From positions 1 to 54,101 of the forward strand of contig LLCB01000362.1 in assembly GCA_001414345.1 (NCBI GenBank): a stretch of DNA of 54,101 nt. Reading direction: 5' to 3'. Shown in pieces: positions 36,288 to 47,386 of the stretch; within the stretch, counting starts at the first letter, position 1; each line of letters starts with the position of its first letter. This DNA comes from Hymenoscyphus infarciens. Taxonomy: Eukaryota > Ascomycota > Leotiomycetes > Helotiales > Helotiaceae. A model generated the notes under the pieces. It was not told where the DNA came from, did not search any database, and saw nothing but the letters and a program-made list of their open reading frames with translations. The position numbers were made by a program, and so were the translations under genes.

Positions 36288-37561
36288 TACCGCGAATTAA
36301 TAAACTGTACAAGCAACAATTGAAAGACGGGCAGGGGGGGAAAGGAAAGGAAAGGAAAGGAGGATTTGAACTGGTATTAAACCAAAGCCAATCTAAAGAA
36401 ATAAGAAAGTAAACTCGGGTTCCAAAAAGAGAGTTTACCCCCTCGTCAATACCAACGAATGATCCCAGCACAATGGACCGTGTTGCTCACGATCCGACCC
36501 GGGAAGCAAGGCAACAGAGCTCGACCTACTTACCGGTTGAATGGCAACAAATACGGATAATCTAAAGAAAATGACATACTGTCCTACCTTCGACGCTTGG
36601 AAGCATGCGGGTATCCCTCCCCATCTCTCGGATCAGCTCATAAACCAGCTCGAAAAGGTCTCCCGTACCTGCATAAAAAGAAGATGTTCATGTTTAACAT
36701 CAAGGAGAACGAAAGTGGGATGTCCCATCGGCAAAATTTATATTGCGGGGTATCAAGGGGCAATTTAGCCTGAACGAAATATCTCGGCCCCAGACGGCTG
36801 CTAATGAGAGAAGTATGGGGAAGAACGAAATACCACGACACGATTCAACAATTCAACCCCCAATTCGCCGCCGAGGCAACGTTTTAGAGCGACCCAAGTT
36901 CCCACACCTTGGCGACACCAAAACTCATATCCACCAACTATGGCGCGTGTGACCCTCCTTCGTATAGACGCTTTGGGACGAGACAAGAAGACTCAAGGAG
37001 ACGCCGATTCCAACACTCTAAACAGACAAGTTGACATTCGGGATATTACGGCAATGGCAAAAATAGGAATGACGCACTCATGGTAATTTAAAAAAGAGGC
37101 ACTGCAATTGAGATAAAATTTGAAAGAGGGAGCAGAGCATGTAGAGATCGCCAACCTTCTTGGTACTTACAAAGGTTCCAACCCCCCAACCATCGTTTGT
37201 ACACTCGAAATTCAAATGCTGGTATGCCCACCACAACTCTCAAGCCCGGCCATCTCGTCTCTTGCTTGCTTCAAATATCCGGTCCAGGACGCAAGCCCTC
37301 GCCAGAAAGAAACGCTAAAACCAACAGTAATTAGAAGTCTACATGACACCACACACAGAGCGCTACCCGCTAACTTATCTTCATCCTCAGACCCTGTTCT
37401 TCTTTGCTTTCCTGCAAATTCTATTCTTCGGGAAGGGTGTCAAATCATGGCAAAGTAGCTTTGCTTGACTTTAGGTAATTTTGCCAGGTCGAGGTAGAAA
37501 AGAAATAGAGGAGTGTCGAGTGACCTGCCGGATTGCTTTTTTATATAATGAAAACTCGGCT
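36288..37561. other. Intergenic, GH115 promoter and microsatellite
   Basis: This 1.27-kb stretch lies upstream of the GH115 gene. A pure AAAGG microsatellite, four copies at 36341-36360, lies about 55 bp before the GH115 start after a G run. Short frames are not supported. Nothing else recognised. Confidence 0.45.
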
Positions 37562-39243
37562 TTACGCATCAATAGCAACGGCCACCACGGCTGCTGTAGC
37601 CGCTTCGACGGGTGATGGTTCAGTCTTTCCTTCTGGGATGAATGCGTACCTGGGCATTAGAGCCATCTTTTCTTCAGGGCTTATCTCATTATCGGAATAT
37701 ACCATCTTGGTTGGCTTGTCCTTCTTCGACTTCTTCTCCGCCGGTTCGGTCTTGGTGACTTCTGGTTGTGGTGTTGCCGTTGCTTCTGTGGCAGACACCG
37801 GCGTTGGTGTAGCATCACCCTTCTTCGGTGGTTTTATACCTGCTTCGGCCATTCTGATAATCTCGTCAATGTCATCAGCTTCTCTAGCAGCGCCTGAAAC
37901 CAGGTCATCCACAGAGGAAGCGTTAGCCGAATAATCTCCGTAGCCTTGAGAATTAGGAGGATAAGCTGGTGACATAGCTGGTTTCTGTTCTTGACCTTTC
38001 CATCCATTGCCTTGCCATCCACCTTGCTGGGTTTGAAATGAAGCAGGTGGTGGGCCTTGATGCAATTGTTGCATTTGATAAGGTGGAACTGCGGGGGCGC
38101 CGAAGGAAGGACGCTGTGGCAGACCGGGAGCTGGTGGGAGCGTTGGAGGGCGGTTGGGGAGTGATCCTGGGGCTGGGGGCGTATTCGATGGGGGACCTTG
38201 GTAGCCATTAAAAGAACCTGGGGGTGGTGGGGGTGAACCAGCTCCAAAGGATTGTGTGGGTGCGCCAGGGTAGGTTGGACCAGGTGCTTGGAAACCGGGA
38301 GGAGGAGGAAAGGATTGTGATGGTGGTGGATATTGCTGTGGTGGTGAGAACTGAGGTTGGTACTGGGCACCTGGGGGACCAGAAAAGGGCGGTTGAGAAG
38401 TATAAGGCTGTTGGTAAGCTACCGCAGGCTGCGAATAAGGCTCTTGTGAAAATGATCCATAACCCGCACCTTGTGAAGCGCCATAAGAGGCTTGTGGAGG
38501 ACCAGAATATGGAGCAGCATTCTTTGAAATGTTGTCAGCAGTGAACAAATGTAGAGTCAAAGGCAACCTTACAAATGAGCTTGGACTCTGTCCCAAAGGA
38601 CTATTTTGTGCGCCATCCAAGGGAGTATTACCACCACTTGTGCCGGCCGCCTTTTCTGCTTCTTTCCTCGCTTTATGTTCTGCCAATCGTTTTTTAAGAT
38701 CCGAGGGATTCTCAAACTTTGGTTTCTTTGATTGGCCACCGTTGTTTCCTCCGGGGCCAGGATTCCCCGTGGCAGCTCGACGTTCAGCTTCGGCTTGATA
38801 GAAACCTGCAATGATGCGCTGATTATGTGCTTGAGAAACGTCCTCCGGGATGCCTTCCATACCAAAGATTTCTACCTCCAGCCCTTGTCTGTTGGGCAAT
38901 GAGTTATCGACGCTTGTTAAGGTTTCCTTGTGTACCTGGTTCATATGCACAGAGAGTCCTGTGGAGCAGTCAGTACAGATTATCAAGAGGGAGTCGGGGG
39001 ATGGCATACCTCCGGCGGTATTCAATCTGCGACCGCATCTTTCGCATTTGAAGTGCTTAGCCTTCTGATGAGAGATGAGAATTTTGAGGTCATCGAAATC
39101 ACGCTCACCTGTCGCGTTCTGTTAGAAAGGTTTCGAGTTGGGGGAGAGGCGGAGGTGAAGGGGAGGGACGTACAGTAATAACACCACGGCCTCGCGAGGA
39201 GCTCCTCGACATCGGGATGGCCGCGCTTCTTTTTACCAACCAT
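37562..39243 (-). CDS. ZNF207/BuGZ-like C2H2 zinc-finger protein
   Basis: Four exons: 39243-39174, 39108-39010, 38958-38573 and 38521-37562 (introns 65, 51 and 51 nt), 504 aa. Once spliced, the start is MVGKKKRGHP...RPWCYYCERDF with two adjacent C2H2 fingers (CYYC...H and CERC...H, about residues 21-69). This matches the highly conserved N-terminus of ZNF207/BuGZ proteins. Then comes a basic region and a long Pro/Gln/Gly/Tyr-rich tail. In animals BuGZ binds Bub3 and tubulin and acts in the spindle checkpoint and splicing; the fungal role is less clear. The last intron is a multiple of three and its sequence is open, so retention would add 17 residues without a stop. Nuclear location expected. 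Confidence 0.9.
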
Positions 39244-39629
39244 TGTCGCGGTGGATGGTGATGTTTCTTGATGATAATGAGGAAGGAAGTTGGCGTCGCG
39301 CAAATGGAAGCGCTGTTGAGATGAGATGCTTGGGATTTCCGACCAGCGCTGGATCTGGTCTAGTCTCTAGTCTAGCGGGATGGTGAGTCAGCCGATAACA
39401 AAATTCTCTTGCAATTTCTGAAGCCTTCAATTTATTCTCAGCGATCCCAGCAATTCACCTTGTCAAGATCAACACCTCCCGGCCTGACTTGATCGTTTCT
39501 GGATGGATTAAATTCAATTAGTTATCTCTTTTTGAATTGGAAAATTATCACAGCTAAGGTACCTACCTCCAATACCTTACTATCAAGGCAATCACCAGAG
39601 CCAAGGTGGTACTCGCAACAATAGCAACC
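39244..39629. other. Intergenic upstream of the zinc-finger gene
   Basis: It probably holds the promoter of the ZNF207-like gene. No other feature recognised. Confidence 0.35.
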
Positions 39630-40445
39630 CCTTGATCAATCACTCAGCCTCCGTGGCACTCCAAATGAGACTTCCCTCGGGAAGCCTTCCGTCATCTTCG
39701 CGTCTTGTGTCGAGGGCGGATGGAGATTGAAAAAGAATACGATGCCTCCGGGTGTAGTAATTCTCATAGAGGAATGTTGCCAGACCAAACGGACCTTCAT
39801 AGTCCATGCTCCTACTCTTCGTGAGAACCCTACAGGAGCGTGGCTCCTTGCGTACCAACATTTTCATTGAAAACCGACCGAACCCTTGCGTTATATAAGG
39901 AGGTCTTGAGCCTCTGTGAATGCAATATACCAGTCCGTTGACTATCTGGTAGGTTGATACTTTCAACCTCAAGGGAGATGGCTCGAAAATGCTCCTCGCG
40001 TTATCACCCGCGGGCTTGGCGATGTGGAATAATGTTTGTGGTTGAGAAATAGGATGGTTCTGTTGCTGTCGAATTCTTTGCTGGTGTCGAATTTCCGATG
40101 TGCCACTTTCATCGATGTTTTTCGGTGTACAGAAAAGCTTGCTATGGCATGTTTTGAGGTGAGATTCTTAATCAGAAGCTGCCAGCTACCAAGAATGTTG
40201 GGGAAATCGTGAGGTGCTTCGACAAACCCACGTAACTTGCTCCTCAAACTCGAAGCTCGATGTCCAAATGCGCATGAGAAAGGATCTCAGAGTCCCTTTC
40301 TCACTAGGTATGTCAGGCAATGAGACAAATTTCAAACTCCTTGTACATAGGACATCCTGATTTCCAATAGTCTGTAGAAAAAACCAAGAATCATCGTCAA
40401 CCCTGCTGCAAGAGCAAACTCTCAAAAATCAAAACCCAAGAGACC
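39630..40445 (-). pseudogene. Unrecognised, possibly decayed coding region
   Basis: Three adjoining minus-strand segments read like protein but in different frames: about 40425-40186 (DSWFFLQTIGNQDVL), 40247-39969 (GFVEAPHDFPNILGSW) and 39972-39640 (MDYEGPFGLATFLYENYYTR...LPEGSLIW). The break near 39970 has no intron signals that rejoin the frames. I do not recognise the family. It may be a broken gene, a gene whose introns I cannot place, or chance. Confidence 0.3.
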
Positions 40446-40936
40446 AAGATAACTAAAAATACATCGCCTGGACCAAATCCCGGGGCTATTCCCTGAGATT
40501 AATTCTAAGATCCAGGGTCAATTATTCTTGTTGTCGATTTCTATACTGTTGCTGAAATTTTTCAATTCATCCTCATCACAATCTTTACTTCGATCTCCTG
40601 AAATAAAGCATATCTTCTAGGCCCTTTCTCCAATTGAGCCATCGTCACCGGTGGGGTATGAAAGGCCACGGCTGTTGGGACTCGCGAAAACCCCATCGGG
40701 AGGAAGTTGTGGAATCGATATCTGTGATGGGCCAAGAAGTGTGGGGAGTCTCAAGTATTTAAACTATTTGGTAACTGAATTGCCTCTGGAATCCCGAATT
40801 TTTTTACTCCTCTCTCCCCAAAAGGTAACGCCCCAACACCTTGTTCTGAGCACATAAACGAGAAGCAAGTGCCATTGATCTACCCCAAGTATCTCAATCC
40901 CCAACAAACTTATTAAAACCTTACCACCTCTGCCTT
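40446..40936. other. Intergenic, malic enzyme 3' side
   Basis: This 490-bp stretch lies next to the malic enzyme stop. No supported gene, repeat or RNA. Confidence 0.35.
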
Positions 40937-43468
40937 TCAAACCCCCGCACTCCCCAACTCCCCTCTCGCATGCTTCGTCGCCGTCTCCTTACTAACCAAC
41001 TTCAAAGGTCTATAAACAGCATCCCACATCTGCTCCCTAACCCACTCCTCCAAATCCACTCCCTCGGGAATCCCCTCTTCCTGCGCAAGTCCCTCCTCAA
41101 CAGCCTGCTCGATAACCGCCGTCGCAATCTGCACACTGATTTCCCTGACCTCAACCACATCTGGCAAAAGCCCCTTCGCTGGATCCTTGAGAGCCGGGGA
41201 TTGAGCAGCAAGCGCTTTAACGGCCGCCACTAACATCTTATCACTCAACAGCTTCGTTCGAGAGAGCACGCAACCGAGGCCGATTCCGGGGAAACAGGTA
41301 CTATTATTGCATTCCGCGATCTCGTATTCCTTTCCTTCGTAAGTGACAGGTGGGAAAGGAGACCCTGTTGCGATGAGAGCTTTTCCTTTCGACCACTCAT
41401 TGATATCCTTGGGATCGGCTTCATGCAACCTAGTAGGGTTTGAAAGAGGGAAGATGAGAGGTCTATCGACGTGCGAGGACATCTCTTCGACGATTTCCTT
41501 GGTGAAAGTCTTTGGTTGTGTAGACGTTCCTATTAGGACGTGAGGTTTGACAGCTTTAATAACATCTAGTAGACTCTCGTGCTCTTTGCCGTCCCAATCG
41601 GAGTCGGCACGAGCGTAGGGAATTTGCGCATGTGTTAATTTCTCGCCCTGGCTTTGAAGAAGCAGTCCTGGTTTATCGACACACCTATTTCATGTTCGTC
41701 AGTACTTCCTCATCAATTGCCATCTCTGCGATCGCTCAGGGGGATTGCAAAGTACCAGATTTGCTTAGCAGCCTCCTCCTTACTCTTCCCACTATCAGCC
41801 GCAATTGCATCCCTAACCTGATCCGCGATTCCCGTCCCCGCTGTTCCAGAACCAAAAACCACCAAACGTATATCCTCAAGTTTCAATTTACTGACGTGAA
41901 GACCTGCGACACAGCCTGTACCTTGAACATCATCATTGAAGCAGGCCATTTGTGGACGATAGCGATCTAGGATTCTCCTAGCTAAAACCACATTAGCAAA
42001 GATTGGAGTTGGGGAGAGGGGAGGTGGGGTGGTACCGTTGGGAAGACCAAAATCCTCAAAGTGGATATAAGCCCTCGGAAACAATTTTCTTGCAGATTGC
42101 ACGAAAGTATCAACGAAGTCATCGTATTTCTCGCCTCGTACCCTTTCTTGTTTGAGTCCTAGGTATAGGTCATCATCGAGTAGTTCTTTGTTATCTGTTC
42201 CGCAATCCAAGACCACGGCTAGAGTGCGGTTTGGATGGATGCCAGCGCATACTGTTGTGAGAACTAATTTCGCAACCGAAATAAGTATGCCGCCGACTCC
42301 TTGGTCACCGATACCCAGGATTTCTTCGCCGTCTAGAAGAAGGAGTCAGTGAGTTATGGATGTGGGGAATTTAAGAACGGAAAGGGGGGAAGGAGGAGAA
42401 TATGCAAGAGGAAGGGAGGGATGAACCGGTAACGACTATATAATCTATATCCTCCGGGTTTCCCCATTGAGCGAGGTCCTCGTGGACTCGATCTACATCG
42501 TTGATATTGAGAAAACAACCTTCTGCACGACGGAAGAGGCGGGAATAGTTTTGAATGGCGTCTCCTTCAGTAGGAGTGTAGATGACGGGGAACATTTCTT
42601 TGAGGTGGTCTTGGATTACCTGTTTTGAGTTAGTGAGAGTTCGTTCAATGCAGAAGACAGTTCTTAGAAGGAAAGCCTTGGACATAGAAAAGCAATAATA
42701 GGTGACTGAAATGACGCGAGGGAATATTCCGCGCAAGCATGTGATCCTTGAGGACAATGTACCAAACGCATAATCGTGGTTCGGATATCTTCCAAATATC
42801 CTCGTTTTGCGCTTAGAGAAATATGACTGCTCCGATCAATTGTGAGAAGAGGAATGGATCCATCCAGTCTCCGGAAAATGAATAAGCCCTCAAAAATACC
42901 CCAGAAAAGAAGGAAAAACTCCAATTGCCAAACAGAGTGCGAGTTCCCCTCGCTCTCTTCCTCTACATCCCTATCCAAATCTCAAAATAAAAAACACCAA
43001 ACAAGAAGAACCAACACACCTTATAATAAAGCACGGCATTCTGTTCCCCCAAACTAGTCATAAACGTATTCTTGGCCAGCGCATCACTCCTCGTACCAAA
43101 CTGCTGATAAGCACGTTTACTCTGCATCTCCAAAGTTTGAACATTTTGAGGCAACAAGCCTGTTAACTGCTAAGCGTCAGTATTGTCTCTCATAATTCCC
43201 CCTTCCCTGTTCCTCTCTTTCACCCTCGCGTTCCTCATTACTCGACCTCAAGCTCAGGCAAACAAAAGCACAGCTGAAAACAAGAACCGCCTACCTTGAA
43301 AGTATTCCTTTCCTCCGAAGGATAACCGACACCCTTATTGAAATATGGGTTATTCATAAGTGCCGAACCGGTGAGCGCGCATTCTTGTGGGCCAGAGGTG
43401 GAAAGCGGCAGGTGTCCGTAGGCTGGGTGTTTGGCGTGGGGGTGTGCTGTCTTATGTGTTGACGACAT
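40937..43468 (-). CDS. Malic enzyme (oxidative decarboxylation of malate)
   Basis: Five exons: 43468-43295, 43166-43020, 42619-42427, 42332-41756 and 41684-40937, 612 aa in frame. Introns are 128, 400, 94 and 71 nt. Family motifs: MFPVIYTPTEGDAIQNYSRLFRR with the catalytic Tyr, the joint IVVTDGEEILGIGDQGVGG, NDDVQGTGCVAGL for the metal, VFGSGTAGTGIA for nucleotide binding, and IFPLSNPTRLHEA. The joint IWCVDKPGLL fixes the last intron. It makes pyruvate and CO2 from malate with NAD or NADP; which coenzyme cannot be told here. The N-terminus (MSSTHKTAHPHAKHP) is not a clear mitochondrial presequence, so a cytosolic form is possible. Such enzymes can supply NADPH for lipid and polyketide synthesis, but a link to the cluster is not indicated. 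Confidence 0.95.
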
Positions 43469-43836
43469 TTTGAGCGGGTGTGAGAAGTGATAAAGGGATG
43501 GTGGTGAGTACGAGGATCAAGATCAATAGAAAAACTATAATTACTTAGGGAGTCGAGGTTGTGCCAATCTGTGTCAAGGTTGTTGGTGTTTTTGGTTGGA
43601 AGGCTGACGTAGCGGGGTAGTGGGGTGAAGCTCACTAACGAACCGCATATAACTAATCAACCAGCCAAATGTTGATAATAATGCAAACAGCATGTGAAGC
43701 TCAAAATTTTATCTTATCGCCTCAAGTCGGCGATCGATCTAGATCACATATGTATGACGTAACATGCGCTTACAAAAGATTGATTTTGATGAGAGCTGGA
43801 GGAAATGTGGATCTCCTAGTAGGTGTAATCATTTTT
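43469..43836. promoter_or_regulatory. Malic enzyme upstream region
   Basis: This 370-bp stretch lies between the malic enzyme start and the AT-rich block and must contain its promoter. No motif recognised. Confidence 0.4.
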
Positions 43837-44410
43837 GAGCCTGTTTAGCTCGTATCAAATATCTGCTATTTCTAATTCATCTTACTAAGAGCCTGTTTAG
43901 CTCGTATATATTAGTCCTTTTTTAATATATAAACCACAAAAAATAAAGAGGTAATATATAATATATATTAACGTTTAGCTAGTATATATTATAATACGTA
44001 CTTTTGCTCGTACTTTCTTTAAATATATATATACTAAGATATATACTACTAAAATTAAATAATATACTCTTTTAACCTCTTAACTTTTAGAGTCTATTTA
44101 GCTCGTATATAATTTAATTTCGCTATATAAGATTTTTATATAAGTATAAGTCTAAAAGATACTCGTATATATTTAATTATCTTCTTACTTTTAACTAATA
44201 ATTTAAAATTACTTTTTAGCTCTTTTATATATATTTAGTATATATCTTATACTAAAATTTAATATAACTATCGTCTGTTTTAGTTACTTTACTAAAAGTC
44301 TACTACTTTAATTACTATTATATTATAATATAAAGAGCTTATATTATCTTAACTTTACTTTCTTCTTTTAGTTTATCTATATATTACATAAGGTAAAAAA
44401 ACAAAACAAA
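43837..44410. repeat. AT-rich block with RIP-like diverged repeats
   Basis: This is strongly AT-rich. The word GAGCCTGTTTAGCTCGTAT occurs exactly at 43837-43855 and 43889-43907. A third copy at 44090-44108 reads GAGTCTATTTAGCTCGTAT, differing by one C->T and one G->A. Shorter variants ending in TAGC[TA][CA]GTATA lie between. Those are the two transitions that RIP produces on the two strands. The parent element is unknown. Confidence 0.65.
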
Positions 44411-45768
44411 AAATAAACTAGTCTAATTCTTTCGCCTCGTATCACAACAACCCTTCTCTCATATGTAGACAGACAGGCAAGACATTTCACACCTCGTCAC
44501 TTACCATGTACACTCTGATCTCAAGCATACACTCTCACCTCACCAATCTCAAGCATATACACAGACACAGCCTTGAAATCTTGCCGAAAACCAAAAAAAC
44601 CAAAAAAACCAAAAAAAAGAAACCAAAAAAAGGACTAAAAGAAAATTTAAGCCGAGGGGCGAGAGCATCGCGAGCTTCATTGAAGGTAACCTTCCGCTAT
44701 TCAACATGAAGAAATGAAGAAATGAAACCTTCACTCAACCTTTACGCACAACGCAGAAAACCACCAGAGATGAACCCTATAATGCCATCGAAATTCTTTC
44801 CTCTTAATTAAAATTACATTAACCCAATCCGCCCCGTTCCAAAAGGAAAAAGGAAGGCTCTTCCGTCATACCCCAAATTTCCTGTGTAAATCCAAATGCT
44901 CCAATCTACTGTGTATGAAGCACAGCTTCGAACCGAATGTGATAGATAAGCAAAGATGGCGAAATAAACCTCCACATCCTTCCTCCCGTCTTTTCTTCGT
45001 ACTGGTATCGCCCACGCACACTGAGCTGTTGCCTAACAGTGGTTCCTTTGTAGATGGTTTTGACCTAGATGAAAGTCGTGAGGGATTCGTGCATCGCGAT
45101 GGTTGCCGTCCAAGGTCATTTCTTGCAACCCCAAGACCCTTCAAGATCCGAGATCGATTGTTGAATTGCCGCTTCCGCGTCGGAAACACCGAATTGATAA
45201 AACCAGGCCCGTTGTCATTAATGAAACGCGAGACTGCCACAACCTGGTTGCCAGTGGACGGGGTCTCGCCCTGAAATTTATTCCGAACCAGAATAAACCA
45301 CATCTACTGATTTTGAAGGAGTTTTGTCTCGTGTTCGGCGCCATTTTTCTCGATCGTGGAATTGCCGAAAGAAAGATTTGGGGAAATCTGAATGACATGA
45401 CATAAAATCAAGCATGGACTTGTGTGAATATCGGGTTGTGCGATTTCAAAACCGAATATGTGTCGTGATGTTAATTCAGTCGGCTCCACGTGTGGTCCTG
45501 GACCGCTATATCTTCTTCCAGAGAAGATGACTTTTGGCTAGGTTTTGTGTTTAGGACGTCCAGAGGCTATGTGCTCTCAATCTCCGTATCCATCGATATC
45601 AAAAGGTGGCCTTTCAAGCCCCATTCTTCGTAGGAGCTCCCGTCCCAAAGAAGGAAATCTGCCTATCTCTGCCCTGTTTGGCGGGCATGGCTATCACTCT
45701 ATAATTCAATACGTCAGTAAATGTCTCAATCACCTGAAGATGAAAGCTTCAGGCTTCCGGAATTCAAC
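44411..45768. other. Gene-poor stretch with A-rich microsatellite
   Basis: An imperfect A-rich run with CC interruptions lies at about 44586-44632. Frames between 44866 and 45303 are open on both strands, but composition favours neither, so I do not call a gene. It may be the 3' UTR of the next minus-strand gene plus spacer. Confidence 0.4.
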
Positions 45769-46410
45769 CTACGAAGCAAAGGCCATAGATGACTCCTCGT
45801 GATCTCGGAGTTTTCTCTCGTGCTCTCTTACTCTTTCTTGGTGTCTGCGCACCTCCTCCTGATGTATGCGCATCTCCTCTGCGTGTTTCAAGGCTTCCGC
45901 CTCGTAGTATTGGTCCATCTCGTATTGTTCTTGGGCGATTCGTTCCTGCTCTTGTCGCATTCGTGCTTGTTCGCTGGCCATGCGATTTCGCTCTTCTTCC
46001 ATGCGTTCTTGTTCTCGCATTCGCTCTTCTGCTTGTCGTTCGTATTCTAGCATCTTGGGGTTGCGATTCCCTCGCACTGGAGCTCCATTGGAAACTCCAT
46101 TTCCGTTCAGTGCTCCATTTCCGTTCAGCACCCCATTCCCATTCCCATTCAGAACTGGAGAAGAGGAAGCCATATTTGGTGCTGCCTTCGGTCGAGTGAA
46201 GATTGAAGGCAGTGAGGGAAAGACTCGTGGTGGAGCGGTAACGTCCTTGGGAGTGATGTCCACAGGTTCGATGAAGTCGGTCGGAGTGGGAGAATTGGTC
46301 ACGTCTCGGGGCTCGAGGACGTCGAAATCGGGGCGGGAACCGTTGGAGGAGGAGGTGCTGTCGGCTTTGGCCCTGAAGACTTGATTAAGAGGAATTCGTG
46401 AAAGCGACAT
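45769..46410 (-). CDS. Coiled-coil protein with Asn-Gly repeats, unknown function
   Basis: Single exon, 213 aa, no family recognised. The first 85 residues are Ser/Thr/Pro-rich with DVT and DIT motifs. Residues about 88-112 are an Asn-Gly repeat (VLNGNG, ALNGNG, VSNG). From about 118 to 205 the sequence is Glu/Arg/Gln/Met-rich with heptad spacing, a long predicted coiled coil, ending SSMAFAS. The composition and length argue for a real gene despite overlapping frames on the other strand. It could be a structural or scaffold protein. The inverted-repeat element at 46683-46993 starts about 270 bp upstream and may affect its promoter. Confidence 0.65.
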   Translation of the reverse strand: MSLSRIPLNQVFRAKADSTSSSNGSRPDFDVLEPRDVTNSPTPTDFIEPVDITPKDVTAPPRVFPSLPSIFTRPKAAPNMASSSPVLNGNGNGVLNGNGALNGNGVSNGAPVRGNRNPKMLEYERQAEERMREQERMEEERNRMASEQARMRQEQERIAQEQYEMDQYYEAEALKHAEEMRIHQEEVRRHQERVREHERKLRDHEESSMAFAS

Positions 46411-46682
46411 GTATTAGCATTTGCCGGGATGGGATAGATGTCGTAAATTCGCGGAGCATCGTCTGCCCACTTTGCCCCTATCACTACGCAGAAGGTGCAG
46501 CTGGAAAAAAATAGCCCTTGGACTCTTCTCCTTCTTCAAGATTCAAGAATGATCAGATAATCCTCCCAGGTGGGGTTACTCCTCAGCGTTTGGATCGACC
46601 TGGTGCTGGTGCCACTGTGTTAGCGTCCGAGTGGTGGGTTGATGAATCCGAGGGTGATGCAGGTGACACATGGACTGCCTCA

Positions 46683-46993
46683 GCTAAATCCCCTGACCCT
46701 TTTGACTAAATCGCCTAAAACTAACCCGATTAGGCACTCTTATTACACGCGTATAATACTAATTCTCTGTTCTAAGAGAGCGTGACCTGGTTTTTGAGGT
46801 AAAGATTAGTAGCTAGAGATTAGGGTTAGTTAGGGTTAGTTAGAGTTAGTTAGTGTTAGAGGTCGGGTATGGGTTAGGGCTAGGGATGAGGGTTAGTAAT
46901 ACATGATTTTATACTTTAGTGGTCTTTATAACTAAAAAACGTCCTAATTTAGTTAGATTAGGCGATTTAGTTAAAAGGGTTAAGGGATTTAGC
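46683..46993. mobile_element. MITE-like element with 36-bp terminal inverted repeats
   Basis: Bases 46683-46718 (GCTAAATCCC...AAATCGCCTAA) match the reverse complement of 46958-46993 at 33 of 36 positions. The three differences are all transitions. The repeats can be read as TA-AATCCC...GGGATT-TA, which fits a TA target site as in Tc1/mariner-type elements. There is no coding capacity inside. The core holds a tandem decamer and some outward A/T-rich sequence. At about 305 bp this is best called a non-autonomous miniature inverted-repeat element; its superfamily is an inference. Confidence 0.8.
46820..46859 (+). repeat. Telomere-like tandem decamer
   Basis: Four consecutive 10-bp units read TTAGGGTTAG, TTAGGGTTAG, TTAGAGTTAG and TTAGTGTTAG. 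More degenerate GGGTTAGGG words continue to about 46900. TTAGGG is the usual fungal telomere unit. The block lies inside the inverted-repeat element, so it may be captured or coincidental rather than a former chromosome end. Confidence 0.7.
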
Positions 46994-47386
46994 AAAACTC
47001 CTCGAAGCCGGTGCACTGACGATTGTTTCACCACCAGAAACACCCTATCCAATCCAGATCTTTGCTCCCAAGTAGAATCATCACCCACCAGACAGGAGTC
47101 GAAGAAACGTTTTACTTTCTATTTTCCCGCGCCGTCGGGTACAGGAACTCTTGAGAGACCGGTCCAGAAAGGGTTTTATCGTGCATACAATTCGTCTGAT
47201 GTCCATTCCCAAAAACGACTCGGAGAATTTCTCAACACCGCGGCCACCTGTTGGGACAGTTCATGCCCGTGTCACAAATTGCAGCCGCCAATTTCAGGAG
47301 TTCAGACGATTTCAAATAGAATAACAATCGGAGAAAACTCGTCTGCAGTTTGGGCAAAAGAACCGTTGAACCATCGACTATCGTGA

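Larger units (their letters stand above)
46518..47386 (+). pseudogene. Open reading frame split by the MITE-like element
   Basis: A frame from ATG 46518 runs into the left end of the element and stops just inside it (46709). A second long frame continues past the right end to a stop at 47386. Removing the element and one TA (305 bp) puts both parts in the same frame, an uninterrupted run of about 187 codons. That is suggestive but has a one-in-three chance of occurring by accident. The predicted peptide is Ser/Thr/Pro-rich and not recognised. It lies divergent to the coiled-coil gene. Confidence 0.35.

Noticed and set aside
44866..45303. Open frames of 145 and 119 codons on both strands
   Set aside because: The two strands mirror each other and neither has motifs or a plausible start context.
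46820..46900. True chromosome end or telomere
   Set aside because: The TTAGGG-like units are short and degenerate, and normal sequence continues on both sides.
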